A stretch of 51,415 nucleotides of DNA from the NCBI GenBank assembly GCA_021821785.1, contig JAKACD010000006.1, forward strand, positions 1 through 51,415, in the 5' to 3' direction. The notes below the pieces were generated by a model. It was not told where the DNA came from. It saw only the letters and a program-made list of their open reading frames with translations, and made no database searches. This document shows, piece by piece, positions 18,579-28,813 of the stretch. The first letter of the stretch is position 1. Every line of letters begins with the position of its first letter. Origin of the DNA: Thermoplasmata archaeon (lineage in GTDB: Archaea > Thermoplasmatota > Thermoplasmata > Lutacidiplasmatales > UBA184). Position numbers and translations under genes: made by a program.

Positions 18579-19132
18579 CGTCGACCGGTCCCTCGGGCGG
18601 ATCCGTGGATCCGGCGGCGATCGTCCGTCTTCTCCTGGATTCGGGCGCGGTGCGGTTCGGCGATTTCACGCTCACCTCCGGGCAGAAGAGCGACGTCTAC
18701 GTGGACGTGAAACGAGCCTGGACGGACCCCGGGCGACTCGACACGATCGCGCGCGCGCTCGCGGCGCGGGTCGGCGATGCGGAACGGCTCGCGGGCATGG
18801 AGCTCGGCGCGGTGCCCCTGGTCGTCGCGACCGCGCTGCGCACCGGAAAGCCGTATGTCGTCCTCCGCAAGGCGCCGAAGGAGCACGGTACGCGCCAGGC
18901 GTTCGAAGGGGAGATCCCGAAGGACGCCCACGTCCTTCTGATCGAGGACGTCTCCACGACCGGGGGCAGCTCGCTGCGCTCGATCGAGATCGTGCGGGCC
19001 GCCGGGGGCCGGGTCGACCGGGCGCTCGTGGTGGTCGACCGCGAGCTCGGGGCGCGCGAGCGGCTCGCGGAGGTCGGCGTCCGGCTCGAGCCGCTCCTTT
19101 GCCTCTCCGACCTTCGGGGAGCCCAGCGGTGA
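18575..19132 (+). CDS. pyrE: Orotate phosphoribosyltransferase
   Basis: FTLTSGQKSDVYVDVKRA, LRKAPKEHGT, VLLIEDVSTTGGSSLRSIE; GTG start overlapping the carS stop. Confidence 0.9.
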   Translation: MTSTGPSGGSVDPAAIVRLLLDSGAVRFGDFTLTSGQKSDVYVDVKRAWTDPGRLDTIARALAARVGDAERLAGMELGAVPLVVATALRTGKPYVVLRKAPKEHGTRQAFEGEIPKDAHVLLIEDVSTTGGSSLRSIEIVRAAGGRVDRALVVVDRELGARERLAEVGVRLEPLLCLSDLRGAQR

Positions 19133-20193
19133 GCGGGGTTCTCGCCGACGAGGGGACCGTCCGGTTCGAGGACGCGGCCGAAGCGAGCGCGCTCTACGGC
19201 AAGGGGTACTTCGGGACCCCGGAGTCGGGCGGCGCGCTCGCGCTCGACCGGTACGAATCGGTGTACCTCGCGGAGATGAGCCGCATCGCGGTGGTCTCGG
19301 CCGCCGGGCGCACGGTCGAGTGGCCCGAGATCTTCCGCCGGGCGGTCCGCCACGACCGCGGCTTTCCGGTCCGCTATCTGGTCTACCGCGACCTTCGCCA
19401 ACGCGGCTACGTCGTTCGCGCGAGCCCTCCGCCGGTCGACTTCGCGGTCCTGCCGCGCGGCGGCACGCTCCACAAGACGCCCTCCCGCTACTGGGTCGAG
19501 GTGCTCAGCGAGCGGGCGCCGTTCGACCTCGCCCACCTGTTCGACCTCGCCGCCCGCGCCCAGACCGCGAAGAAGGCGCTCCTGCTCGGGCTCGTGGACG
19601 AGGAGTCCGACCTGACCTACTACCGGGTGCGCCGTCCGTCTCCTACGGGCGCGCTGCCGCCCCGTCCGCTCCCGCAGCCGACCGACGGCTGGCTTAGCGA
19701 GGACCGTGTGACCGTTCACGACCCCGCCGCTGTCGAGGCGCTCGGCCGCGAGCTCGCGTACGGGAGCCGGGTCGGAGACCGTCTCGAGCTGAGCCTCATC
19801 GAAGCGGCGTACCTCGCGTCCTCCGGCCAGCTGACGCTGCGGGACGCACCTTCGGGTCGCGCCATCCCGCTCGAGCGGATCGAGCGCCGCGCCCGCAAGC
19901 TCGACCCGCGGTTCACGGAGCGACTCGCCGCCTACCGGGACCTGCGGGGCCGGCACCTGGTGGTCAAGACGGGGTTCAAGTACGGCGCCCATTTCCGCGC
20001 GTATCCGCGGAACCCGGCGAACGCCCACGCCCGCTACCTGATCCAGGCGGTGCCTACCGACCACGTGGCTCCGTGGCCCGAGGTCGCGGGCGGCGTGCGG
20101 GTCGCCCAAGGGGTCCGCAAGGAGTTCCTGGTCGCGGGGGTCGCCGCCGATGCGAGCGTCCGCTTTCTGGCCCTCGAGAGGATCCGCCCGTAA
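19129..20193 (+). CDS. endA: tRNA-splicing endonuclease, fused two-domain (alpha2-type) form
   Basis: C-terminal half has KTGFKYGAHFRAYPRNP and HARYLIQ; N-terminal half is a degenerate duplicate; GTG start overlapping the pyrE stop. Confidence 0.88.
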   Translation: MSGVLADEGTVRFEDAAEASALYGKGYFGTPESGGALALDRYESVYLAEMSRIAVVSAAGRTVEWPEIFRRAVRHDRGFPVRYLVYRDLRQRGYVVRASPPPVDFAVLPRGGTLHKTPSRYWVEVLSERAPFDLAHLFDLAARAQTAKKALLLGLVDEESDLTYYRVRRPSPTGALPPRPLPQPTDGWLSEDRVTVHDPAAVEALGRELAYGSRVGDRLELSLIEAAYLASSGQLTLRDAPSGRAIPLERIERRARKLDPRFTERLAAYRDLRGRHLVVKTGFKYGAHFRAYPRNPANAHARYLIQAVPTDHVAPWPEVAGGVRVAQGVRKEFLVAGVAADASVRFLALERIRP

Positions 20194-20227
20194 GCCGGGC
20201 CGAACCCCGAGGGACTCGGCGAGGCGA

Positions 20228-21013
20228 TCAGGGCCGGGGCGTGCCGGCGATGCGCCGGAACCACCGCTCGATCGAGGCGGGCCGCGGGTCCCGCTGGATC
20301 ATCTCTTCGAGCGCGGTGCCCACGACAACGCCGTCCGCGCCGGTCGAGAGGGCTCGGGCCGCGCTGGCCCGGTCCCGGATGCCGAACCCCACCAGAACCG
20401 GGAGTGAGGGGGCGGCCCGGTGCGCCGCGTTTACGAGGGGGGCCAGGTCGACTCGGTTACCCTCCGCGGCGTGCCCCGTCGTCCCGTAGTAGGCGACCAG
20501 GTAGAGAAACCCCCGCGAACTCCGGGCCAGGCGAGCGACCCGCTCGTCGGATCCGCCCGGGGCCGCGAGAAGCACGAGCGAGAGCCCGCCCGCGCGGGCC
20601 GCACGGCGCCACGGCGCCGACTCCTCGAGCGAGAGGTCGGGCACGATCAGCCCGGAGATCCCGGCGCCGCCCAGCGTTCGGGCCGCGGCCTCAAGGCCGT
20701 GGCGGAGCACCGGGTTCGCGTAGGTCATCACGGCGGTCGGGAGTACCTCGCTGGTGACCCGCGCCGCCTCGAGGAGGTCGGCCCAGGTCGTGCCTCCCCG
20801 GAGCGCCCGGTTCGCCGCGGCCTCCAGCACCGGTCCGTCCGCGATCGGGTCGGAGAACGGAAAGCCGAGCTCGAGCGCGGTCGCCCCCGCCTCCCGCAGC
20901 GCGAGGACCGTGGCTTTCAGCCGGGACGCCCGCCGGCGTTCGACCATGAGGTACGGAACGGCAATCGTCCGTCCTTCCGCGCGCGCCGTCCGCAGCGCTT
21001 TATCGAGTCGCAC
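20228..21013 (-). CDS. trpA: Tryptophan synthase alpha subunit
   Basis: [44 protein letters not shown]; likely GTG start at 21013 overlapping trpB. Confidence 0.95.
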   Translation of the reverse strand: MRLDKALRTARAEGRTIAVPYLMVERRRASRLKATVLALREAGATALELGFPFSDPIADGPVLEAAANRALRGGTTWADLLEAARVTSEVLPTAVMTYANPVLRHGLEAAARTLGGAGISGLIVPDLSLEESAPWRRAARAGGLSLVLLAAPGGSDERVARLARSSRGFLYLVAYYGTTGHAAEGNRVDLAPLVNAAHRAAPSLPVLVGFGIRDRASAARALSTGADGVVVGTALEEMIQRDPRPASIERWFRRIAGTPRP

Positions 21014-22157
21014 CGAGCACCACCCCGAGGTCCTTGTCCCCACGCCCCGAGAGCGTCACGACGATATGCTGCTCCTTCGGGCGCCGCCGCGCCTCCGTCA
21101 CCGCCGCAAAGAGGGCGTGCGACGACTCGAGCGCCGGCAGGATCCCTTCGTCCACCGCGAGCCAGTGGAAGGCGCGGAGGGCGTCCTGGTCGTGGACCGC
21201 CGTGTAGCGGACCCGGCCGGAGTCCCGGAACCACGCATGCTCCGGCCCCACGCCCGGATAGTCGAGCCCGGCCGAGATGCTCTCGGTCTCGGAGACCTGG
21301 CCGTCCGCGTCCTGGAGCACGTAGGAAAGGGCGCCGTGCAGGATCCCCGGACGGCCGTAGGAGAGCGAGCCCGCGCCGGTCGATCCCGCCGGACCGCCCG
21401 CCTCGACCCCGAGGAGCTCGACCGACGTCTTCCGCAGCGGATGGAACGTGCCGAGGGCGTTCGATCCTCCCCCGACACAGGCGACCGCGAGGTCGGGGAG
21501 CCGGCCGAACGCGCGAACGGCCTGGCGACGGAGCTCGCGACCGATGACGCTCTGGAAGTCGGTCACGATCGATGGGAACGGATGGGGTCCCACCGCCGAA
21601 CCGATCAGGTAGTGCGTCGTCCGGACGTTCGCGATCCAGTCCCGGAGCGCGGCGTTGATCGCATCCTTCAGGGTCCGGGTCCCGCTCTTCACGGGGATGA
21701 CGCGGGCGCCCAGAAGGCGCATCCGATCGACGTTCGGCTTCTGCCGGTCGATATCGACCTCGCCCATGTAGACCTCGGTACGGAGCCCGAGCGCCGCGCC
21801 GATCATCGCGGTCGCGACACCGTGCTGGCCCGCCCCGGTCTCGGCGATCAGCCGCGGCTTCCCCATGCGCTGGGCGAGCAGACCCTGGCCGAGGGCGTTG
21901 TTGAACTTGTGCGCCCCCCCGTGCACCAGGTCCTCCCGCTTGAGCCAGATCTCGGCCCCGCCGGCGCGCCGAGTGAGCCGGGAGGCGAAGTAGAGCGGCG
22001 TCGGCCGGCCGCCGAGGGTCGTCGAGAGCCGGGAGAGCTCGCGCCGGAACGCCGGGTCTCTCCGGGCCTCCTTCCAGACCCGTTCGAGCTCCGCGAGGGC
22101 GGGGACGAGCGTCTCGGGGACGAACGCCCCTCCGTACGGTCCGTACCGTTCAGGCAT
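21000..22157 (-). CDS. trpB: Tryptophan synthase beta subunit
   Basis: [54 protein letters not shown]; start at ATG 22157. Confidence 0.96.
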   Translation of the reverse strand: MPERYGPYGGAFVPETLVPALAELERVWKEARRDPAFRRELSRLSTTLGGRPTPLYFASRLTRRAGGAEIWLKREDLVHGGAHKFNNALGQGLLAQRMGKPRLIAETGAGQHGVATAMIGAALGLRTEVYMGEVDIDRQKPNVDRMRLLGARVIPVKSGTRTLKDAINAALRDWIANVRTTHYLIGSAVGPHPFPSIVTDFQSVIGRELRRQAVRAFGRLPDLAVACVGGGSNALGTFHPLRKTSVELLGVEAGGPAGSTGAGSLSYGRPGILHGALSYVLQDADGQVSETESISAGLDYPGVGPEHAWFRDSGRVRYTAVHDQDALRAFHWLAVDEGILPALESSHALFAAVTEARRRPKEQHIVVTLSGRGDKDLGVVLGATR

Positions 22158-22797
22158 GCCCGTGCTCGAACTCCTCGACGGCGCGGACGAAGGCGCGCAT
22201 CTTCTCGACGTCCTTGACCCCTCGGGTCTTTTCGATCCCCGAGGAGACATCGACGCCCCACGGTCGCACGACGGCGAGCGCCTCCCCTACATTCTCGGGA
22301 GTCAGTCCGCCGGCCAGGATGAACTTGCGACCAGGGTGCGCATCGACGATCCGCGCGCAGACCTCCCAGTCCGGGCGCACCCCGCTCCCGCCGGGGAGCG
22401 CCTGGCCCGCGGCGTCCAGATGGACCCGCGAGTAGTCCTCCGCGGGGGGAATGGTCGGCTCGGCTCCCGCGGATCCGGCGGGGGCGATCGGCACCGAGGG
22501 AACCAGGTGATGGATCTCGAGGTACTCGAGGCCGGAGGGCACGGCCCCGTAGACCTGCACGCGGTCGACCCCGACCTCCTCGAACAATCGGTGGATCAGA
22601 TCCGTCGACGGATTGACCACGACCGCCCATGCTTCGACCTCGGTGGGAAGGGTGCCGACGATCTCGATCGCCCGCTCGGTCGAGATCGACCGGGGGGAAT
22701 CTGGGACGTCGACCACGAGACCGGCCGCGCCGCCGTTCGGGATCTCGGAGGTCAGTGCCGGGTCGGTGAGCCCGCAGAACTTGACGAACGTCCTCAT
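22150..22797 (-). CDS. trpF: Phosphoribosylanthranilate isomerase
   Basis: [51 protein letters not shown]. Confidence 0.93.
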   Translation of the reverse strand: MRTFVKFCGLTDPALTSEIPNGGAAGLVVDVPDSPRSISTERAIEIVGTLPTEVEAWAVVVNPSTDLIHRLFEEVGVDRVQVYGAVPSGLEYLEIHHLVPSVPIAPAGSAGAEPTIPPAEDYSRVHLDAAGQALPGGSGVRPDWEVCARIVDAHPGRKFILAGGLTPENVGEALAVVRPWGVDVSSGIEKTRGVKDVEKMRAFVRAVEEFEHGHA

Positions 22798-23609
22798 GCG
22801 GGTCCCTCCCCGCCCGGAGCGGGCTCCCGGGTCAACGATCGCAGGAAGCCGACCGGATCGGGCGACCGGGCCACAGCGGTCCCCACGAGAAGGCCGTCCG
22901 CTCCGGCCGACCAGAACCGACCGGCCGTTCGGGAGTCCTCGACGCCGCTCAGACCGAGGAGGGGGACGAGCCCCGCCTCGCGCGCCGCCCCGAGCGTCCC
23001 CTCGGCCGCGCTCCGGTCCAAAGCGAGGGAGTCCAGGTCCCGAACGTTCACGCCGTACATGTCCGCGGGCACCCGGTCGGCCACACTTAATTCTGACCGT
23101 CGGTGGAATTCGAGGAGAACCTCGAGGCCCCGCGTCTGGGCCCCCGCCGCCAGGGCTTCGAGCGGGACGGTGAGATGGCCTTCCGTTTCGAGCCGCGCGA
23201 TGAGCAGCACCGCGCTGGCTCCGGCCCGGGCGGCCGCGTCGAGCTGGACCGGCTCGACGACGAAGTCCTTGAACAGCACCGGGACGGCGGTCGCGCGAGC
23301 GAGGTCGGCGACATCCCGCGGCGCGCCATCGAACCGGGGCCCGGTGGCCAGACAGGAATAGCCGGTCACCGGCGCCGGAGCGGTCGCGCGGACGAAGTCC
23401 TCGACGCTCCGCGCCGGAAGCCGCGGGTCCGGCTGGCCCGGCGAGACCCGTTTGTATTCGACCAGCAACGCTCCCCGGGGCGCGTCCCTCCGCACCGCCT
23501 CCCGGAGGCTCGCCCGCCGGGGCGGCGGTGTCGGGGAAAGCCCGGCAAGGTACGCTGGCGAGCGCACGCGGGCCCGCGTGGCGGCGACGATCTCGGAAAG
23601 GAATCCCAT
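22794..23609 (-). CDS. trpC: Indole-3-glycerol phosphate synthase
   Basis: LLVEYKRVSPG, LFKDFVV, VLLIARL, YGVNVRDL, GADGLLVGTAV. Confidence 0.92.
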   Translation of the reverse strand: MGFLSEIVAATRARVRSPAYLAGLSPTPPPRRASLREAVRRDAPRGALLVEYKRVSPGQPDPRLPARSVEDFVRATAPAPVTGYSCLATGPRFDGAPRDVADLARATAVPVLFKDFVVEPVQLDAAARAGASAVLLIARLETEGHLTVPLEALAAGAQTRGLEVLLEFHRRSELSVADRVPADMYGVNVRDLDSLALDRSAAEGTLGAAREAGLVPLLGLSGVEDSRTAGRFWSAGADGLLVGTAVARSPDPVGFLRSLTREPAPGGEGPA

Positions 23610-23611
23610 GG

Positions 23612-24646
23612 TCACGGCCTCCCGGGCCCGCGCCGGCCCCGCGCGAGCGCGACAACGCCCGAGAAAAGCTCCTCGGCGCGGCCGTCGTCGAGCGCCTGAC
23701 GCGCGATCTCGACCCCTTTGGCCAACGACGAGGTCGCGCCCGCGATCCAGAGGGCCGCCCCGCTCGTCAGGAGCACCGAACCACGCCGGGCGCCGCCGCC
23801 GCCCGCGAGCACCCGACGCGCCTCCTCCGCGGCCTCGCTCGGAGGCAAGGAGCCCCAGTCGCCCCGACGGTCGTCGGGAGGGAGGAGGTCGTCCGGGCGG
23901 ACCCGGGTCGTGCGCGTCCCCTCTCCATCCCAGATCACGGTGGTCGTCACCGCGCGCGGAGAGAACTCGTCCGCGCCCTCGGTCGACGTCATCGCCATAC
24001 CCCGCCGGACCCCGAGACGTCCCAGGGCGAATGCGACCCGGTGGGCCGCCTCGAGGTTCGGAACCCCGACGACCTGGAACGGCACTCGCGCCGGGTTGGA
24101 AAGCGGCCCGAGCCGATTGAAGACGGTGGGGATGCCGACGATGCGCCGCGCCTCGGCGACGGCGCCGGTCGCCGGATGGAAGAGCGGAGCGTGGAGGAAG
24201 GCGAGCCGGTACCGGTCGTAGGTCGCTCGGGCAAAGTCCGGGTCGCTTGTCACCGGCAGGCCGAGCGCTTCGAGGAGGTCGCTCGACCCGCAAAGGCCTC
24301 GGGCGCTTCGGTTGCCGTGCTTCACGACCGGGGTCCCGGTCGCGGCGACCACGAAGGCGCTGACCGTGGAGACATTGAAGGACGGATGCGGCGCGCCGCC
24401 CGAGCCGCACAGATCGACCGGGCGGTCTCCCGGCGGGATCGGGAACGGCCGGGCCCGCCGCCGCATCTCTAGTGCGAACGCCGCGAGCTCCTCGGGGCCG
24501 CCGTCGCGCGCCGTGAGCGCGACGAGCAGCGCAGCCCGCTCCGCGTCGGTCGTCTCCGGGGCAAGGAGCACATCGAACGTCGCGCGGGCCGTGCGAGGGG
24601 TCATCGGCGACCGGTCGAGGATCCGTTCGAGCGCCTCCCGGATCAT
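23612..24646 (-). CDS. trpD: Anthranilate phosphoribosyltransferase
   Basis: VDLCGSGGAPHPSFNVSTVSAFVVAATGTPVVKHGNRSARGLCGSSDLLEALG, FLHAPLFHPA, FNRLGPLSNP. Confidence 0.95.
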   Translation of the reverse strand: MIREALERILDRSPMTPRTARATFDVLLAPETTDAERAALLVALTARDGGPEELAAFALEMRRRARPFPIPPGDRPVDLCGSGGAPHPSFNVSTVSAFVVAATGTPVVKHGNRSARGLCGSSDLLEALGLPVTSDPDFARATYDRYRLAFLHAPLFHPATGAVAEARRIVGIPTVFNRLGPLSNPARVPFQVVGVPNLEAAHRVAFALGRLGVRRGMAMTSTEGADEFSPRAVTTTVIWDGEGTRTTRVRPDDLLPPDDRRGDWGSLPPSEAAEEARRVLAGGGGARRGSVLLTSGAALWIAGATSSLAKGVEIARQALDDGRAEELFSGVVALARGRRGPGRP

Positions 24647-25224
24647 CGGCGCGCCTCCGCGACGAAGTTCGCGAGCAGCTTCGGGCCGTAGCGGGTCAGG
24701 TAGGACTCCGGATGGAACTGGACCGATTCGACCGGGCGGGTCCGGTGCCGGACCGCCATCACGAGGCCGTCCCGGCCGCGCGCGGAGATCTCGAGCGACT
24801 CGGGTACCGTCGCCGGGTCGAGGACGAGCGAGTGGTACCGTGCCGCCGACATCGGGCTCGGCACGCCGTGGAAGATCCCCTGCCCATCGTGCACCAGCTC
24901 GGAAAGCTCTCCGTGGACCGGTTCCGGAGCATGCACGACCCGAGCCCCGTACTGCTCCCCGATCAGCTGGTGGCCGAGGCAGACCCCAAGGAACGGCCGC
25001 TCGGTGTCCCATCGCGCCAAGAGCGCGCGCGAGAGGCCCGTGACGCGACGGTCGCTCGGGTGGCCGGGGCCGGGAGACAGCACGATCCCGTCCGGATCGA
25101 CCGCGAGCGCGGCCTTGAGAGGTTCGGTCGCCCGCAGGCAGACCACCTCGGCGCCGCGGGCGCGGAGCGCCTGCTCGATGTTGTGGACGAACGAATCCTC
25201 GTGGTCGACCAGGAGGACCTTCAT
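24643..25224 (-). CDS. trpG: Anthranilate synthase glutamine amidotransferase subunit
   Basis: LVDHEDSFVHNIEQ, LSPGPGHPSDR, FLGVCLGHQLIGEQYGA, SVQFHPESYLT. Confidence 0.95.
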   Translation of the reverse strand: MKVLLVDHEDSFVHNIEQALRARGAEVVCLRATEPLKAALAVDPDGIVLSPGPGHPSDRRVTGLSRALLARWDTERPFLGVCLGHQLIGEQYGARVVHAPEPVHGELSELVHDGQGIFHGVPSPMSAARYHSLVLDPATVPESLEISARGRDGLVMAVRHRTRPVESVQFHPESYLTRYGPKLLANFVAEARR

Positions 25225-26414
25225 AGAGGGCCCCCGAGGAGCGACGCCTCTACGTGCGAGAGTTTGGCGAGCGTTTCGCGGAACTCCTGGGCTGGACGGG
25301 ACCGATGGACGATCCCCGCCCCGGCCGACGTGTAGAGCGTAGGGCCTGCGGCGTACGCGGCCCGGATGGCGAGCGCGAAGTCGGCCCGACCGTGGGAGCG
25401 GACCAGGCCGACCGCTCCCGCGTACGGCCCCCGCCAGGTCGCCTCCTCTCGTCGGAGGAGCTCGGTCGCCCGGATCTTCGGCGCGCCGCTGACCGTGCCC
25501 GCGGGGAACGTTGCGCCGAGGGCCTGCCAAGGTCCGACCGACGGCTCGAGCTCGGCCCCGACCCGGCTCACGAGGTGCGTGAGTCGGGCGTACCGGACCT
25601 TACGCTCCCGCCACAGGAGGTGGACCGATCCGGGGCGGGCGACCCGTCCGAGGTCGTTGCGGGCAAGGTCGACCAGCATCCGGTGCTCGGCGAGCTCTTT
25701 CGGATCGACGTGGAGGGCGGCCCGGTTCTCGGCTCCCGGCCCTTCCCACATGGTCCCCGCGATCGGATCGACATAGGCCCGGCCCCGATCGAGCTGCACG
25801 ACCGCTTCGGGGGCGGCTCCGACCAGTTCCCGGTCGCCGAACTTGAGGTAGAAGAAGAAGGCGTACCGCTCCGAGGCGCGTAGTCGCGCGGCCCCCTCAA
25901 GGAGATCGGCGGGGCGCTTCCAGGTCCTTCGGTGGGCGAGGACGACCTGGAACGCCTCTCCGTCGCGGATATCCCGTTGCAGGCGACGTACGCTCGACTC
26001 GAAGGGGCGCCGCGGCAACGAGTCGCTCTCGGGGGTTCGGTGAGAGACCGGGCGGGAGGCGCCGAGGCGGGGCGGGGCGACCGACCGCACCGTGGGCCGG
26101 GGGACGAACGCGAACTCGCCGAGCGGGAACGGGGAGCCGCTGGGGAACGCGCGGAGGGCTGGCTCGAAGAGACCGACCGCGTCGAATCCCGCGTAGCCGA
26201 GTACGGCACGGTGGGGACCGCCGGCGAGGAACCGATCCGCCTCTCGGGCGAAGGCGCCGACGTCGGTCCGGCGATCGAGCGGTCGCACCTCGCGCGCGCC
26301 GGTGAACGATACTGCGAGACCGGGGCCATGGCCCCGTCCTCCCCGTCGCTCGAAGTAGCCGGCGACCTCCGCGCTCGCGGCCCCCGCGGCAAACGCACGG
26401 AACGGATCGCTCAT
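25221..26414 (-). CDS. trpE: Anthranilate synthase component I, compact (397 aa)
   Basis: DGEAFQVVLAHR, PIAGTMWEG, LVDLARNDLGRVARPGSV, FPAGTVSGAPKIRATELL, YTSAGAGIV. Confidence 0.92.
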   Translation of the reverse strand: MSDPFRAFAAGAASAEVAGYFERRGGRGHGPGLAVSFTGAREVRPLDRRTDVGAFAREADRFLAGGPHRAVLGYAGFDAVGLFEPALRAFPSGSPFPLGEFAFVPRPTVRSVAPPRLGASRPVSHRTPESDSLPRRPFESSVRRLQRDIRDGEAFQVVLAHRRTWKRPADLLEGAARLRASERYAFFFYLKFGDRELVGAAPEAVVQLDRGRAYVDPIAGTMWEGPGAENRAALHVDPKELAEHRMLVDLARNDLGRVARPGSVHLLWRERKVRYARLTHLVSRVGAELEPSVGPWQALGATFPAGTVSGAPKIRATELLRREEATWRGPYAGAVGLVRSHGRADFALAIRAAYAAGPTLYTSAGAGIVHRSRPAQEFRETLAKLSHVEASLLGGPL

Positions 26415-27730
26415 CGTCGGTCCTCGGAGACGAGCGCCTGGTGGAGTATCCGCAGCACGTCGGGTCCCCGAGCTTCCGGGACCGCGATCGAGAGGGCGCG
26501 GGGGGTGGCGCTGAACCCCTCCGCCCCGCTGACGGCGGCCGAAGGGACGCGGTCGAGATCGTCCAAGATGCCATCGCCGATCGCGATGACGAGGGTCACT
26601 GGGTAGGGGCCCTCCACCATCGCCGCGGCCTCCCGCGTGACGGGGGCCAGCGCCCGGATCGCGGTGACGACCTGCGGCGGCTCGAGGACGAGGCAGAGGA
26701 GTGCCGAGGAGGTGTAGAGCTGGACGAGGTTCACGCCCGCCGCGCTCAGCCGCTGAGAGACCTCCGCGACGATCCCCGGCCGTTGCCGGCCGCCGGGGAC
26801 GCGCAACCGGATGAGGCGAAGCGGCCGGAGCATCGTGAGGGCCCGGTTCCGCCGGCCCGACTGGGCCGGACCGATGGTCGTGACGACGCGGGGGTCGTCG
26901 AGGGAGCGGACCCGAAGGACGACGCTCTGGGCGCGCGCCGGTTCGATCGTGAGCGGATGCAGGACGCGGGCCCCGAACTGCGCGAGCTCCTCGGCCTCCT
27001 CGTAGGAGAGCTCGGGGATCGGCCGCGCGTCGGCGACCTCGTGCGGGTCGGCCGAGAGCACCGCGACATGGCGTTTGACGAGCTCGACCCGAGAGGCGCC
27101 GAGCAGCGCGCCGATCGCGGCGGCGGCGTAGTCGGACCCGCCCCGACCGAGCGTGGCGACCCGCCCCTCCAAGCTGCGCCCGAAGTAGCCGGTCACGACC
27201 GGCACCTCGCCGCGCGCGAGGCGACGGCCGAGGCCGCGACGGACGGCGGTCTGCGAACGGTCGAACAGGATCAGCGAAGCCCCGTAGGTGTTGTCGGTGA
27301 TCAACCCGAGGTGATCGGCCTCCACGGGGACGGCCGGAATCCCCTCCTCCACGAGCCGGGCCGAGAGCCAGTGGACGGCGAGCCGTTCCCCCTCGCTCAG
27401 GAGCCGGTCGGAGAGCGGCGGGTCGTGGCCGCCGACCGCTTCCACCTCGGCCAGGAGGCGCCGGATACGGTCGAGCTGGCGCCGCCCGTTCGGTGGGAGG
27501 CCCGGGTGCCGTCGGCGCAATTCCTCGAGCGCGTGCTGGTGGACCGCCTTCGACCGGGGATGGGCGAGCGTCTCAGTGAGGAGGTCGGTCACGCCCTGGC
27601 GGGCGGAGGCGACCACGACCACGGGGGTCCCATCCTGACGGACCGCCGCGACCTCTCGGGCGACCTGGGCGGCGTCCTCCAGCGAGGCCCCGCCGAACTT
27701 GAGGACCACCGGCGCCCGGGAGCGAGTCAC
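26411..27730 (-). CDS. lysC: Aspartate kinase with C-terminal ACT domain
   Basis: VLKFGGASLEDA, VPVVTGYFG, TLGRGGSDYAAAAIGALLGA, ACT-like RPGIVAEVSQRLSAAGVNLVQL. Confidence 0.92.
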   Translation of the reverse strand: MTRSRAPVVLKFGGASLEDAAQVAREVAAVRQDGTPVVVVASARQGVTDLLTETLAHPRSKAVHQHALEELRRRHPGLPPNGRRQLDRIRRLLAEVEAVGGHDPPLSDRLLSEGERLAVHWLSARLVEEGIPAVPVEADHLGLITDNTYGASLILFDRSQTAVRRGLGRRLARGEVPVVTGYFGRSLEGRVATLGRGGSDYAAAAIGALLGASRVELVKRHVAVLSADPHEVADARPIPELSYEEAEELAQFGARVLHPLTIEPARAQSVVLRVRSLDDPRVVTTIGPAQSGRRNRALTMLRPLRLIRLRVPGGRQRPGIVAEVSQRLSAAGVNLVQLYTSSALLCLVLEPPQVVTAIRALAPVTREAAAMVEGPYPVTLVIAIGDGILDDLDRVPSAAVSGAEGFSATPRALSIAVPEARGPDVLRILHQALVSEDRR

Positions 27731-27736
27731 GAAAGG

Positions 27737-28813
27737 TCAGCCTCCCCGGACCGGAAGGTCCCCTCGGGCGAGTGCGAGCTCGGCGTTGAGCACGGAGCCG
27801 CCCGCGCCCCCCCGGACCGCGTTGTGCGAGAGCACGAAGAACCGGAGGAAGGGAGGTTCCCAGCGGACCCGCCCGACCACCGCGGCCATGCCTCGAGCCC
27901 GGTGGGGCGCTCCGGCCCAGCGGTCCCGGAGCGGCTGGGGCCGGTCGGGCTCGCGCCGGAGCTCGATCGGCGGGTGCGGCGCGGTCGGAAGGTCGAGACC
28001 ACCGAGCGGGTCGAACGTCCTCCACGCGGCCTCGATTTCGGCCCGCGAGGGTCGATGCTCCGCTTCGATCGTGACCGCCTCGAGGTGCCCCTCCCGGGTC
28101 CCGACCCGCGCGCAGTGGGCGAGCACCGGGGTCGGAAGGTCGACGATGCGACGCCCGCGACGCAGCCCCAGGATCCGAGCGGTCTCCCGCTCCATCTTCT
28201 CCTCCTCCTCGCGGATGAACGGTACCACGTTGTCCGTGATGGCGAGCGACGGAACGCCGGGATAGCCCGCCCCCGACAGCGCTTGGTAGGTCGCCACGTG
28301 GATCGAACGCGGACGCAGGATCTCGGCGATCGGGGCGAGCGCGAGCACGAGGCCGGTCGTGGAGCAGTTCGGATTGGTGACGAGGATCCCGGGTCCGCGA
28401 GCCGTTCGTCGGCCGAGGAGCGAAAGGTGATCCCCGTTCACCTCGGGGACCAAGAGGGGCACCCCGGGATCGAGCCGGTGGTCGGCCGCGTTCGAGAAGA
28501 CGTGCACGCCGCGCCGGGCGAGCTCCGTTTCGATCGGACCGGCCGTCCCCGAGGGAAGCGCGGAGAAGGCGACCTTCACGCCCGCTCGCGCGAGACGCGC
28601 CGGGCTCCACGGCTCGAGCCGACGGTCCGCGAGGGCGCTCGGCGGCGCCTCCGCGAGCTGCCAGAGCTCGCCGAGCGTCTTCCCTTCCGACCGCTCGCCG
28701 GCTCCGAGGAACGGGAGGCCGAAGCGGGGGTGGTCGGCGAGGAGCCGCGCGAAGTGCTGTCCAATGTAGCCGCTGGCGCCCAGGATGGCGGTCGGGATCT
28801 CGATGTCGCTCAT
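27737..28813 (-). CDS. asd: Aspartate-semialdehyde dehydrogenase
   Basis: AILGASGYIGQHFARLLADHP, LVTNPNCSTTGLVLALAPI, YQALSGAGYPGV. Confidence 0.94.
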   Translation of the reverse strand: MSDIEIPTAILGASGYIGQHFARLLADHPRFGLPFLGAGERSEGKTLGELWQLAEAPPSALADRRLEPWSPARLARAGVKVAFSALPSGTAGPIETELARRGVHVFSNAADHRLDPGVPLLVPEVNGDHLSLLGRRTARGPGILVTNPNCSTTGLVLALAPIAEILRPRSIHVATYQALSGAGYPGVPSLAITDNVVPFIREEEEKMERETARILGLRRGRRIVDLPTPVLAHCARVGTREGHLEAVTIEAEHRPSRAEIEAAWRTFDPLGGLDLPTAPHPPIELRREPDRPQPLRDRWAGAPHRARGMAAVVGRVRWEPPFLRFFVLSHNAVRGGAGGSVLNAELALARGDLPVRGG

